Below, piece after piece: positions 1 through 6,590 of a DNA stretch of 9,825 nt. The notes beneath the pieces were generated by a model. That model was not told the DNA's origin, ran no database searches, and saw only the letters and a program-made list of their open reading frames with translations. The position numbers and the translations under genes are program-made. Source of the DNA: Paracoccaceae bacterium (GTDB taxonomy: Bacteria; Pseudomonadota; Alphaproteobacteria; Rhodobacterales; Rhodobacteraceae); contig JALWJU010000566.1 of the NCBI GenBank assembly GCA_026997055.1, positions 1-9,825 of the forward strand, given 5' to 3'. The number at the start of each line of letters is the position of its first letter. The stretch's first letter is position 1.

Positions 1-195
1 AATGTTCGACCAAGCGGGCCTGTTTATGCTTGCTTAAACGACTCTTTCGCATGTGTCCCATGATAACCTCAAAGTCGGTTATCTAGGACAGCCCCTCGCG
101 GAATTTCCGCCCGAAAATTCCCCCCCGAGACAGATAGCGGTTTTTCTGAGCCATATGAATACCTTAGCATGGACTCAGAACACCTCAACTGGAAT
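1..195. other. Gene-poor leader left of the IS, with small palindromes
   Basis: I see no convincing coding region here, and the base composition is less G+C-rich than the rest of the window. It holds three small dyads. GTTTA/TAAAC lies at 22-26 and 35-39. GATAACC/GGTTATC lies at 62-68 and 77-83, perfect 7-bp arms around an 8-nt loop. GCGGAA-T-TTCCGC lies at 98-110. None is followed by a T-run, so they do not look like intrinsic terminators. They could be operator sites or remnants of other mobile elements. The stretch may be an intergenic region into which the IS landed; the left-hand neighbour gene is outside the window. Confidence 0.4.
62..83. repeat. Inverted repeat GATAACC-N8-GGTTATC
   Basis: There are two perfect 7-bp arms separated by 8 bp in a non-coding stretch. 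It could bind a dimeric regulator or form a weak RNA hairpin. There is no T-tract on either side, so it is not a typical intrinsic terminator. Its function is unknown. Confidence 0.4.
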
Positions 196-235
196 AGACC
201 CTTGGGGAAAGAAGTAAGGTTTTGGCCAACCTCCT

Positions 236-260
236 TGCCCCGCTGGCGTTTAAGCGGGCA
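236..260. repeat. Possible hairpin after transposase stop
   Basis: TGCCCCGCT pairs with AGCGGGCA (8 bp with one bulged C) around an 8-nt loop. It lies 22 bp past the transposase stop codon in the transcript direction. No U-tract follows, so a terminator role is doubtful. Confidence 0.3.
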
Positions 261-281
261 GGCGGGTTGTGGGGTTTGGGT

Positions 282-1288
282 CTATGCGACCCTTGGGGTT
301 TGCGGGGGGAGGGTGATCTTGTTTGCGGCCTTGAGCAGGTTCTGCCCGATGGCCGCGAGCGCCAGTTGGGCGTGGGTCTTGGCGCGCCCGAAATAGCGGG
401 CGCGGTGCAGGCAGAAGAGGCGTTTCATGGTGCCAAAGCATTGCCCGATGCGGAAGCGGCGTTTGGAGATCAGCCGGTTGAAGCGTTTCTCCGAGGCGGG
501 CAGGGGGGGCCGCGCGCGGCTTTTCGCAGGATGCCGTCGCGGTGTTTGCCGCGCAGCATCTGGCGGTTGGCCCTGGATGCATAGGCCTTGTCCGCCAGAA
601 CCCGCTGCGCGCTGGCCCCTTCGATCATATGCCCGAATTCCGGGCTTTCGGCGCGGTTGGCGGGCGTGGTGTGCACCTTGTCGATGAAGCCCTCTTCGTC
701 GCAGCGGGCAAAGCCTTTGTAGCCGAGCGTGCTCTTGCGGCCCTTCTTCACCCAGCGGGTGTCGGGATCGGCGCTGAAATGCATCTCCGGATCGTCTGGC
801 GCCTCGTCCTCTGCCCGGTCCCGCGGGGCGTCGATATGGGTGCGGGGCCGCGCCGCCGCCTCGATCAGGGTGGCGTCGATGATCGCGGCCTCGGCCTCCT
901 TCAGCTTCAGGCCGTGGGCTTCGATCTGGCGGCAGACCTCGGCCAGCAGGGCATCGTAAACACCGCCGCGAACCAGCGCACCCCGGAACCGGCAATGGGT
1001 GGTCTCGTCGGGCACCGGCGCGTGCAGGTCGAGCCCGCAAAACAGCATGAAATCCAGCCGGACCTTGAGCGTGCGCTCCAGATTGGGGTCGCTCAGCCCG
1101 TGCCATTGGCCGACCAAAAGGCACTTGAACAGGACCAGCGGATCATAGCCCGCAGGCCCGGCCCCGGAGCGCCCCAGACCGCGCTCCAGGATCGGTGAAA
1201 ACGAGCGCCAGTCCATCAGCGCATCGATCTTCGACAGAACATCGTCGTCCCCGATCCGATCCGCCGCTTCGCGCAAGAACAGGTCCAT
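282..1288 (-). pseudogene. IS5-family DDE transposase, frameshifted and missing catalytic Glu
   Basis: The first part reads from ATG 1286-1288 (MDLFLREAAD...) for 262 codons and stops at 470 if no shift occurs. The remainder of the transposase continues in the -1 frame from 503 down to the TAG at 282-284. Joined at the C7 run (503-509), the product is about 335 aa, normal for IS5 family. By alignment with E. coli IS5 from memory, the first two catalytic Asp are D138 (in AAIIDATLIE) and D233 (in RVLADKAY). The third catalytic residue belongs in the R-x3-E-x6-K signature. Here the motif reads R-FRI-G-QCFGTM-K, with codon GGG at 444-446, so Glu is Gly282. The later region FGRAKTHAQLALAAI...NLLKAAN is typical of the family C-terminus. 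An upstream in-frame ATG at 1331-1333 would add 15 residues of no family character, so it was not chosen. The shift may be a lost C (C8 to C7) or a programmed -1 site. With Glu gone, transposition is unlikely either way. Confidence 0.8.
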
Positions 1289-1365
1289 AAATCCGCCCCC
1301 GAAATCTCTCGGCAAGTGCACCAAACCGGCCAACCCATGGGAATCCCGATGTTATGCAGAGGTCT

Positions 1366-1396
1366 TTGTCAATGGAAAGTCTGAACCAGATATGCG
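1366..1396 (+). promoter_or_regulatory. Weak candidate promoter at IS/ligA junction
   Basis: TTGTCA at 1366-1371 matches the -35 consensus at five of six positions and abuts the tentative IS end. Downstream there is only a poor -10: GATATG at 17-bp spacing or TATGCG at 19 bp. If real, it would be a junction promoter reading toward ligA. In high-G+C alphaproteobacteria such matches are weak evidence. Confidence 0.15.
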
Positions 1397-1437
1397 ATGA
1401 AGACGATGGCACGGCTCTGATCGCCGCCGCCGAATAG
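1372..1437 (+). pseudogene. Possible 3' remnant of an IS-interrupted gene (21 codons)
   Basis: An open frame from ATG 1372 to TAG 1435-1437 would encode MESLNQICDEDDGTALIAAA plus a final E. Its second half uses G/C-ending codons like the real genes here. The frame stays open a little upstream into the IS end (to a TAA at 1288-1290). It has no good ribosome binding site. It could be the tail of a gene truncated by the insertion, a small peptide gene, or chance. I do not recognise the sequence. In related genomes recN often precedes ligA, but this tail does not resemble the RecN C-terminus I know. Confidence 0.2.
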
Positions 1438-1547
1438 GAAAAACACCTCAGACGAAGAGGCCGGTGAGCCGAGCTCCTGCACCACGACAGGGGGCATTAC
1501 CCTGACACTTGGACAGGCCGGGATATGCCGGGGCGAAAGGGGGGCGC

Positions 1548-3671
1548 ATGAGCAAGGCGGAGCAGGAGGTTTCGGTTGGAGCGCTGGACGAGGCGCAAGC
1601 CGCTGCCGAAGTGGCGCGCCTCACGGCCCTGATCCGGCGCGCCAATGATGCCTATTACCGCGAGGATGCTCCGGAAATCAGCGATGCGGAATACGATGCG
1701 GCCAAGCGCCGGCTGAACCTGCTGGAGGCGGTCTTTCCGCGCCTGAAGCGCGCCGACAGCCCCACCGGCCAGGTAGGCGCTGCCCCCCGCGAGGGCTTCG
1801 GCCGGATTCGCCATGCGGTGCGGATGCTTTCGCTTGCCAATGCCTTCGAGGCGGAGGATGTGCGCGAATTCGATCGCGGGATTCGCAGCTTTCTGGCTCT
1901 TGCAGCCGATGCCCCGCTCGCCTACACGGCCGAGCCGAAGATCGACGGGCTGTCGCTCACGATCCGCTATGAAAACGGCGTGCTGATTCATGCGGCGACG
2001 CGCGGCGATGGTGAAGTGGGCGAGGATGTTACAGCCAACGCCCGCACCATCGACGACATCCCTCACCGGATTGCCGGTGCCGATGCCCCGGAAATCCTCG
2101 AGGTGCGCGGCGAGGTCTATATGGGGCACGCCGATTTCGCCGCCCTGAATGCGGCGCAGAAGGCACGCGGCGACAAGCCTTTCGCCAATCCGCGCAATGC
2201 CGCCGCCGGGTCGCTGCGCCAGCTCGACCCGGCCGTTACCGCCAGTCGCCCGCTGCGCTTTTTCGCCTATGCCTGGGGAGAGGTCTCCGAGCCGCTGGCC
2301 GCGACCCAGATGGAGGCGCTCGAGCGCCTCGGCGAGATGGGATTTGTCATCAATGAACTGACCCGCCTGTGCCCGGATGTGGAGGCGGCCCTGGCACATT
2401 ATGCGCGCATCGAGCGCGAACGGGCGGCGCTGGACTACGATATCGACGGAGTGGTTTACAAGGTCAACGATCTCGCCCTTCAGGCCCGGCTCGGCCTGCG
2501 CTCGACCACGCCGCGCTGGGCGATCGCTCACAAGTTTCCCGCCGAAACCGCCTGGACGCGGCTTGAGCGGATCGACATCCAGGTGGGGCGCACCGGCGCG
2601 CTGAGCCCGGTTGCCCGCCTCAGCCCGGTGACCGTGGGGGGCGTGGTGGTCTCCAACGCCACCCTGCACAATGAGGATTACATCGCCGGGCGCGATTCCA
2701 CCGGGGCGCCGATCCGCGAGGGCCGCGATATTCGCGAGGGCGACTGGGTGCAGGTCTATCGCGCCGGCGACGTGATCCCCAAGATCCGCGATGTGGACCT
2801 GTCGCGCCGCCCGGAGGGCAGCCGCCCCTTCGAATTTCCGAAGGAATGCCCCGAATGCGGCGCCGATGCGGTGCGCGAGCCCGGCGATTCGGTGCGCCGC
2901 TGCACCGGCGGGCTGGCCTGCCCGGCCCAGCAGGTCGAGAAGCTGCGCCATTTCGTCAGCCGTCCGGCCTTCGATATCGAGGGGCTCGGCGCAAGACAGA
3001 TCGAGGCCTTTCACAAGCGCGGCTGGGTGCTGGGTCCGGCCGATATCTTCACCCTCGAAGCCCGCCATGGCGGTGAACTGGCCGGGCTCGACGGCTGGGG
3101 CGAGACCTCGGCGCAAAAGCTCTTTGCCGCCATCGACGCGCGCCGGCGCATCCCGCTTGCGCGGCTGATCTTCGCGCTGGGCATCCGCCATGTGGGCGAG
3201 GCCGCGGCCGGCCTGCTGGCGCGCAATTTCCTGACCTGGGAAGCGCTCCTGGCCACGATCGACGCCGCCGCGCCGCAGGAGGGCGAGGCCTGGGAGGCGC
3301 TGCTCGCGATCGACGGGATCGGCGCGGTCATGGCGGGCTCGCTCGTCACCGCCTTTCACCAGCAAGGCGAGCGCGCGGCGATCGACGCGCTTGTGCGCGA
3401 ACTCACCGAGATCATCCCCGCCGACCCCCCGGCGCAGCAGAGCCCCGTTGCCGGCAAGACGGTGGTCTTCACCGGCAAGCTCGAGCGGATGACCCGCGCC
3501 GAGGCCAAGGCGCGCGCCGAGGCGCTTGGGGCGAAGGTGGCCGGGAGCGTGTCGAAGAAGACCGATATCGTCATCGCCGGCCCCGGCGCCGGGTCCAAGG
3601 CGAAAAAGGCCGCCGAACTGGGCATCGAGGTGCTGGACGAGGCGGCGTGGCTGGCGCTGATCGGCCCATGA
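1548..3671 (+). CDS. ligA: NAD+-dependent DNA ligase LigA
   Basis: LigA seals single-strand nicks in replication and repair, using NAD+ to adenylate an active-site lysine. The 707-aa product has all expected parts. Domain Ia (about 15-75) has the NAD-contacting tyrosines (AYY 35-37) and DAEYD. The adenylation domain carries motif I KIDG with nucleophile K131, and motif IV DYDIDGVVYKVN (297-308). WAIAHKFPAE lies at 324-333, and an OB fold follows (about 335-425). A four-Cys zinc finger uses C434, C437, C452 and C458. Helix-hairpin-helix repeats span about 475-605, and a C-terminal BRCT domain about 632-707. The length is slightly above E. coli LigA (671 aa), as is common in alphaproteobacteria. 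Start ATG 1548 is preceded by AAAGGGGGG (1536-1544). An in-frame TTG at 1509 lacks such a site and would add residues outside the domain. The stop overlaps recG by ATGA, implying co-expression. No sign of damage. Confidence 0.97.
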   Translation: MSKAEQEVSVGALDEAQAAAEVARLTALIRRANDAYYREDAPEISDAEYDAAKRRLNLLEAVFPRLKRADSPTGQVGAAPREGFGRIRHAVRMLSLANAFEAEDVREFDRGIRSFLALAADAPLAYTAEPKIDGLSLTIRYENGVLIHAATRGDGEVGEDVTANARTIDDIPHRIAGADAPEILEVRGEVYMGHADFAALNAAQKARGDKPFANPRNAAAGSLRQLDPAVTASRPLRFFAYAWGEVSEPLAATQMEALERLGEMGFVINELTRLCPDVEAALAHYARIERERAALDYDIDGVVYKVNDLALQARLGLRSTTPRWAIAHKFPAETAWTRLERIDIQVGRTGALSPVARLSPVTVGGVVVSNATLHNEDYIAGRDSTGAPIREGRDIREGDWVQVYRAGDVIPKIRDVDLSRRPEGSRPFEFPKECPECGADAVREPGDSVRRCTGGLACPAQQVEKLRHFVSRPAFDIEGLGARQIEAFHKRGWVLGPADIFTLEARHGGELAGLDGWGETSAQKLFAAIDARRRIPLARLIFALGIRHVGEAAAGLLARNFLTWEALLATIDAAAPQEGEAWEALLAIDGIGAVMAGSLVTAFHQQGERAAIDALVRELTEIIPADPPAQQSPVAGKTVVFTGKLERMTRAEAKARAEALGAKVAGSVSKKTDIVIAGPGAGSKAKKAAELGIEVLDEAAWLALIGP

Positions 3672-5758
3672 ATACGCGGCCCGAGATCCTGTTCGGGCTC
3701 TTTGCCAGCCTCGAAACCCTGGGCGGGATCGGCGCCCGGACCGCGAAGGCGCTGGCCGGCATCGGCATCGAGGCGCCGCGCGACGTGCTCTTTTCGCTGC
3801 CCTATGCGGGGGTGGACCGGCGCTTTCGCGCCTCGGTGCGCGAGGTGCCCCCCCCGGCCACCGCCACGATCGAGGTCGAAGTCGGCCGCCACATCCCGCC
3901 CAATGCGCGCGGGCGGCCCTACCGGGTGGAGGTGGCCGATGCGCTGACCACGTTTCAGCTGGTGTTCTTCCACGCCAATGACCAGTGGCTTTCGCGCAAG
4001 CTTCCGACCGGCCAGCGGCGCATCGTTTCGGGCAAGATCGAGCTGTTTGACGGCACCGCGCAGATGGTGCACCCGGATTACATCCTGCCCCCGGATCAGG
4101 CCGACCGGATCCCCGAATTCGAGCCGGTCTATCACCTGACGGCCGGGGTCAGCGGGCGGTTGTTCATGCGCGCGGTGGGCGAGGTGCTCGCGCGCCTGCC
4201 GGCGCTTGGCGAATGGATCGACCCGCATCTTCTGGCCCAGGAGCACTGGCCGGACTGGCAGGCGGCACTGCGCGCGGCCCATGCGCCGCAGGGCCCGGAC
4301 GACCTGAGCGCAGAGGCGCCTGCGCGCCGCCGCCTTGCCTATGATGAATTCTTCGCCCACCAACTGACCCTCGCGCTGGCCCGGCAGAAACTGCGCAAGG
4401 CAAAGGGGAGGGAGAGCCGGGGGAGCGGCGAATTGCGCCAAAGGGTGCTGGCCGCGCTCCCCTATGCGCCCACCGGGGCGCAGAGCCGGGCGATCGAGGA
4501 AATCGCCGCCGACATGGCCGCGCCCACGCGGATGAACCGCCTGCTGCAGGGCGATGTGGGGGCCGGCAAGACGCTGGTCGCGCTCATGGCGCTGCTGGTC
4601 GCGGTCGAGGCGGGCGGGCAGGGGGCGATGATGGCGCCCACCGAGATACTGGCGCGCCAGCACATGGCCAGCCTGCGCCCGCTGGCCGAGGCCGCCGGGG
4701 TCAGGCTCGATATCCTCACCGGGCGCGACAGGGGCGCCGAGCGCAAGGCGAAGCTGGCGGCGCTGAAGCGCGGCGATATCCACATCCTGGTCGGCACCCA
4801 TGCGCTGTTTCAGAAAGACGTGGAATTTCAGGACCTTCTCCTGGTCGTGATCGACGAGCAGCATCGTTTCGGCGTCACCCAGCGGATGGAGCTCGCTTCC
4901 AAGGGCCTGGCCGCCGACGTGCTGGTGATGACCGCCACCCCGATCCCGCGCTCGCTGGCGCTGGCCCAGTATGGCGACATGGATGTGAGCGTGCTCGACG
5001 AAAAGCCGCCCGGGCGCAAGCCGATCACCACCGCCAGCGTGCCCATGAGCCGGCTGGGCGAGGTGGTCGAGCATCTGCGCCGGGCGATTGGCGCGGGGCG
5101 CCAGGCATATTGGGTCTGCCCGCTGGTCGAGGAAAGCGAGGCGAGCGAGCTTACCGCGGCCCAGGAGCGCTTTCGCCACCTGCGCGCCGAGCTTGGCGAG
5201 GGGGTCGTGGGGCTGATCCACGGGCAGATGCCGCCGGCGGAGAAGGATGCGGCGATGGCCGATTTCGCCGCCGGGCGGACCAGGGTGCTGGTGGCGACCA
5301 CGGTGATCGAGGTGGGCGTGGACGTGCCGGATGCCACCATCATGGTGATCGAGCGGGCCGAGCATTTCGGCCTCGCCCAGCTGCACCAGCTGCGCGGGCG
5401 GGTCGGGCGCGGCGCTGCGCAATCGACCTGCCTGCTGATCTACCGGCCGCCGCTTACAGAGGGCGGCGCGCGCCGCCTTGCGATCATGCGCGAGACCGAG
5501 GACGGCTTTCGCATCGCCGAAGAAGACCTCGCCATGCGCGGGGCGGGCGACGTGATCGGCACCCAGCAATCGGGCCTGCCGCGCTTCATGGTGGCGGACC
5601 TGGAGCGCCAGGGGGCGCTGATGGAGGTGGCCCAGAGCGATGCCCGCAAGCTTCTGGCCGGGGATCCCGGGCTGGAAAGCGATCGGGGCCGGGCAGCGCG
5701 GCTGCTCTTGTGGCTGATGCGCCGGGATGAGGCGATTCGGCTGATCTCGGTGGGCTGA
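3668..5758 (+). CDS. recG: ATP-dependent DNA helicase RecG
   Basis: RecG is a monomeric superfamily 2 translocase that regresses stalled forks and branch-migrates Holliday junctions and D-/R-loops. The 696-aa product shows an N-terminal helical part and an OB-fold wedge domain (about 55-145). Two RecA-like helicase lobes follow. Motif I (Walker A) is GDVGAGKT (295-302), APTEILARQH lies at 323-332, and motif II is DEQH (396-399). Motif III is TATP (422-425), and motif VI is QLRGRVGR (574-581). The TRG translocation motif follows (about 617-636, EEDLAMRGAGDVIGTQQSG). The length is close to E. coli RecG (693 aa). The ATG at 3668-3670 overlaps the ligA TGA, so translation is probably coupled. An in-frame upstream start at 3647 lies inside ligA and adds only seven non-family residues. 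The gene looks intact. Confidence 0.97.
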   Translation: MNTRPEILFGLFASLETLGGIGARTAKALAGIGIEAPRDVLFSLPYAGVDRRFRASVREVPPPATATIEVEVGRHIPPNARGRPYRVEVADALTTFQLVFFHANDQWLSRKLPTGQRRIVSGKIELFDGTAQMVHPDYILPPDQADRIPEFEPVYHLTAGVSGRLFMRAVGEVLARLPALGEWIDPHLLAQEHWPDWQAALRAAHAPQGPDDLSAEAPARRRLAYDEFFAHQLTLALARQKLRKAKGRESRGSGELRQRVLAALPYAPTGAQSRAIEEIAADMAAPTRMNRLLQGDVGAGKTLVALMALLVAVEAGGQGAMMAPTEILARQHMASLRPLAEAAGVRLDILTGRDRGAERKAKLAALKRGDIHILVGTHALFQKDVEFQDLLLVVIDEQHRFGVTQRMELASKGLAADVLVMTATPIPRSLALAQYGDMDVSVLDEKPPGRKPITTASVPMSRLGEVVEHLRRAIGAGRQAYWVCPLVEESEASELTAAQERFRHLRAELGEGVVGLIHGQMPPAEKDAAMADFAAGRTRVLVATTVIEVGVDVPDATIMVIERAEHFGLAQLHQLRGRVGRGAAQSTCLLIYRPPLTEGGARRLAIMRETEDGFRIAEEDLAMRGAGDVIGTQQSGLPRFMVADLERQGALMEVAQSDARKLLAGDPGLESDRGRAARLLLWLMRRDEAIRLISVG

Positions 5759-5897
5759 AGGCGTGGCCGCTTTCCTGCGCGCCGGGGCGCCGGGCGCGGG
5801 GGGTCAGACGGGCGATCCGCTTGAAATCGGCAGTGCCGGGCCGCGATTGTCGGCGCTGCGGGTTGCGGTGGCGGGGGCGATTGTCCTACTCATGGGA

Positions 5898-5912
5898 GCG
5901 GGAACTTCCCGC
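5898..5912. repeat. Palindrome GCGGGAA-C-TTCCCGC
   Basis: There are perfect 7-bp arms around a single central base. As RNA it could form a 6-bp stem with a 3-nt loop, but no T-run follows. As DNA it is a plausible dimeric operator. A shorter relative, GCGGAA-T-TTCCGC, occurs at 98-110. Confidence 0.4.
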
Positions 5913-5917
5913 CGGAG

Positions 5918-5944
5918 GAAAACGAAGCCTGTTTTCGCTTTGTT
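5918..5944 (+). terminator. Possible weak terminator of ligA-recG
   Basis: There are two alternative hairpins. GAAAAC (5918-5923) can pair with GTTTTC (5931-5936). Alternatively AACGAAGC (5921-5928) can pair with GCTTTGTT (5937-5944), with one G-U pair. The following bases are T-rich only briefly. Stem strength is low, so this is tentative. Confidence 0.25.
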
Positions 5945-5963
5945 AAGATTTGCAGAATAGAAT
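5934..5963 (+). promoter_or_regulatory. Candidate promoter of the HNOB-GGDEF operon
   Basis: TAGAAT at 5958-5963 matches TATAAT at five of six positions in the AT-rich part of the gap. At 17-18 bp upstream only a poor -35 (around TTCGCT/TCGCTT, 5934-5940) is present. That would suit an activator-dependent promoter. The flanking direct repeat and dyad are candidate regulator sites. Confidence 0.25.
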
Positions 5964-5979
5964 TTGCAGACCGATCTGC
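5948..5979 (+). repeat. Direct repeat ATTTGCAGA x2 with overlapping dyad GCAGA-N4-TCTGC
   Basis: ATTTGCAGA occurs at 5948-5956 and 5962-5970, start-to-start distance 14 bp. The second copy overlaps an inverted repeat, GCAGA (5966-5970) and TCTGC (5975-5979). It lies 20-50 bp before the HNOB start codon, overlapping the candidate -10, which suits an operator or a 5' UTR element. Confidence 0.35.
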
Positions 5980-5999
5980 GGGTAAACGGGGACGAGTGC

Positions 6000-6590
6000 A
6001 TGCACGGACTGATAAACCGGTCGTTTGAGGTATTTCTCAAGGCCACATATGGCAACGACTTGTGGTGCAGGATCATGGAGGAGCTGGATGCGGGGATCGA
6101 CACGTTCGAGCCGATGTTCATCTATGAGGATGCGCTGACCCAGGCGATGATAGATGCCGCGGCCCGTAATCTCTCCAAGCCGCGCGAGGATCTGCTGGAG
6201 GATTTCGGCACTTTCCTGGTGGCCGACCCCCGCAGCGAAAGACTGCGCCGCCTGCTGCGCTTCGGTGGGGTGGATTACGCCGATTTCCTGCATTCTCTGG
6301 ACGACCTGCGCGGGCGCGCCCGGCTGGCAGTGCCCGAGCTCGACCTGCCGGCGCTGGAATTGCGCGAAATCGGCGAAGGCGAGTTCACCCTTACCTGCCA
6401 GACTCCGCACGAGGGATTCGGCCATGTGCTGCTGGGGGTACTGCGGGCGCTGGCCGATGATTACGGAGCGCTGGTCTTCATCGAGCTTCTGGCGCGCCGG
6501 GAGGATACCGACACCCTGTCGATCCGCCTGCTCGAGAGCGGCTTTTCGCAGGGGCGCGACTTTTCTCTGGCACGGGAGGCGGTGCAATGA
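6000..6590 (+). CDS. H-NOX/HNOB-family protein lacking canonical heme ligands
   Basis: The 196-aa protein is of H-NOX (heme NO/O2-binding, HNOB) type and normal length. It opens with the family-typical MHGLINRSFEVFLKATYG. The central segment FLHSLDDLRGRARLAVPEL (97-115) aligns with the family's F-helix, usually FL..LD.LH. The proximal heme His (H102 of the Thermoanaerobacter protein) corresponds to Arg104 here. The YxSxR motif that holds heme propionates is replaced by C133-Q-T135-P-H137, after which the family pattern resumes (EGFGHVLLGVLRALA). Canonical heme binding is therefore unlikely. His98 is one possible alternative ligand; Cys23 and Cys133 are the only cysteines. Canonical H-NOX proteins sense NO/O2 and control a partner; here the partner is the downstream GGDEF protein, overlapping by ATGA. 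No signal peptide or membrane segment: cytoplasmic. ATG 6000 follows GGGGA (5988-5992). The in-frame TTG at 5964 was rejected because the family begins at this Met. Confidence 0.85.
   Translation: MHGLINRSFEVFLKATYGNDLWCRIMEELDAGIDTFEPMFIYEDALTQAMIDAAARNLSKPREDLLEDFGTFLVADPRSERLRRLLRFGGVDYADFLHSLDDLRGRARLAVPELDLPALELREIGEGEFTLTCQTPHEGFGHVLLGVLRALADDYGALVFIELLARREDTDTLSIRLLESGFSQGRDFSLAREAVQ

Larger units (their letters stand above)
196..1365 (-). mobile_element. IS5-family insertion sequence, apparently inactive copy
   Basis: The element is recognised by its IS5/DDE-type transposase on the minus strand. The ends are only tentative. Read inward, the transposase-start side begins AGACCTCTGCATAACATCGG (minus strand from about 1365). 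The other side begins AGACCCTTGGGGAAAG (plus strand from 196). They share AGACC and a few further positions, which is a poor inverted repeat. No matching 4-bp target duplication could be found, so the copy may be decayed or the true ends may lie elsewhere. An element of about 1.17 kb would fit the usual IS5-family size. A possible hairpin (236-260) lies just beyond the transposase stop. The IS sits between an unknown left region and ligA. Confidence 0.6.
5759..5999. other. Intergenic region between recG and the HNOB gene
   Basis: This 241-bp gap has no supported gene. Its left half is G+C-rich and its right half (about 5913-5970) is clearly more AT-rich than the surroundings. It contains a 15-nt palindrome (5898-5912), possible hairpins (5918-5944), a 9-bp direct repeat (5948-5970) and a GCAGA/TCTGC dyad (5966-5979). 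It probably holds the end of the ligA-recG transcript and the promoter for the HNOB-GGDEF pair. Confidence 0.6.

Noticed and set aside
542..1198. A 218-codon plus-strand open frame inside the IS
   Set aside because: It is antisense to the transposase coding frame, whose DDE-family motifs are clear.
222..1335. Shared GGCCAACC near 224 and 1328 as IS terminal repeats
   Set aside because: The two copies are in direct rather than inverted orientation, and similarity ends after eight bases.
1497..3365. A 622-codon open frame on the minus strand across ligA
   Set aside because: It is antisense to a fully conserved ligA, has low-complexity Arg/Gly/Ala/His-rich composition and no recognisable domain. 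It is a mirror effect of strong G/C third-position bias.
3356..5569. A 737-codon open frame on the minus strand across recG
   Set aside because: It is antisense to intact recG, with the same composition artefact and no domain motifs.
5897..5925. LexA (SOS) box near GGGAACTTCCCGCC
   Set aside because: Alphaproteobacterial LexA sites are GAAC-N7-GAAC or GTTC-N7-GTTC. The needed second half is not present.
5763..5960. A 65-codon plus-strand open frame between recG and the HNOB gene
   Set aside because: It has no family resemblance, is rich in Ala/Gly/Arg, and runs through the palindrome and AT-rich promoter-like region. The ribosome site is poor.
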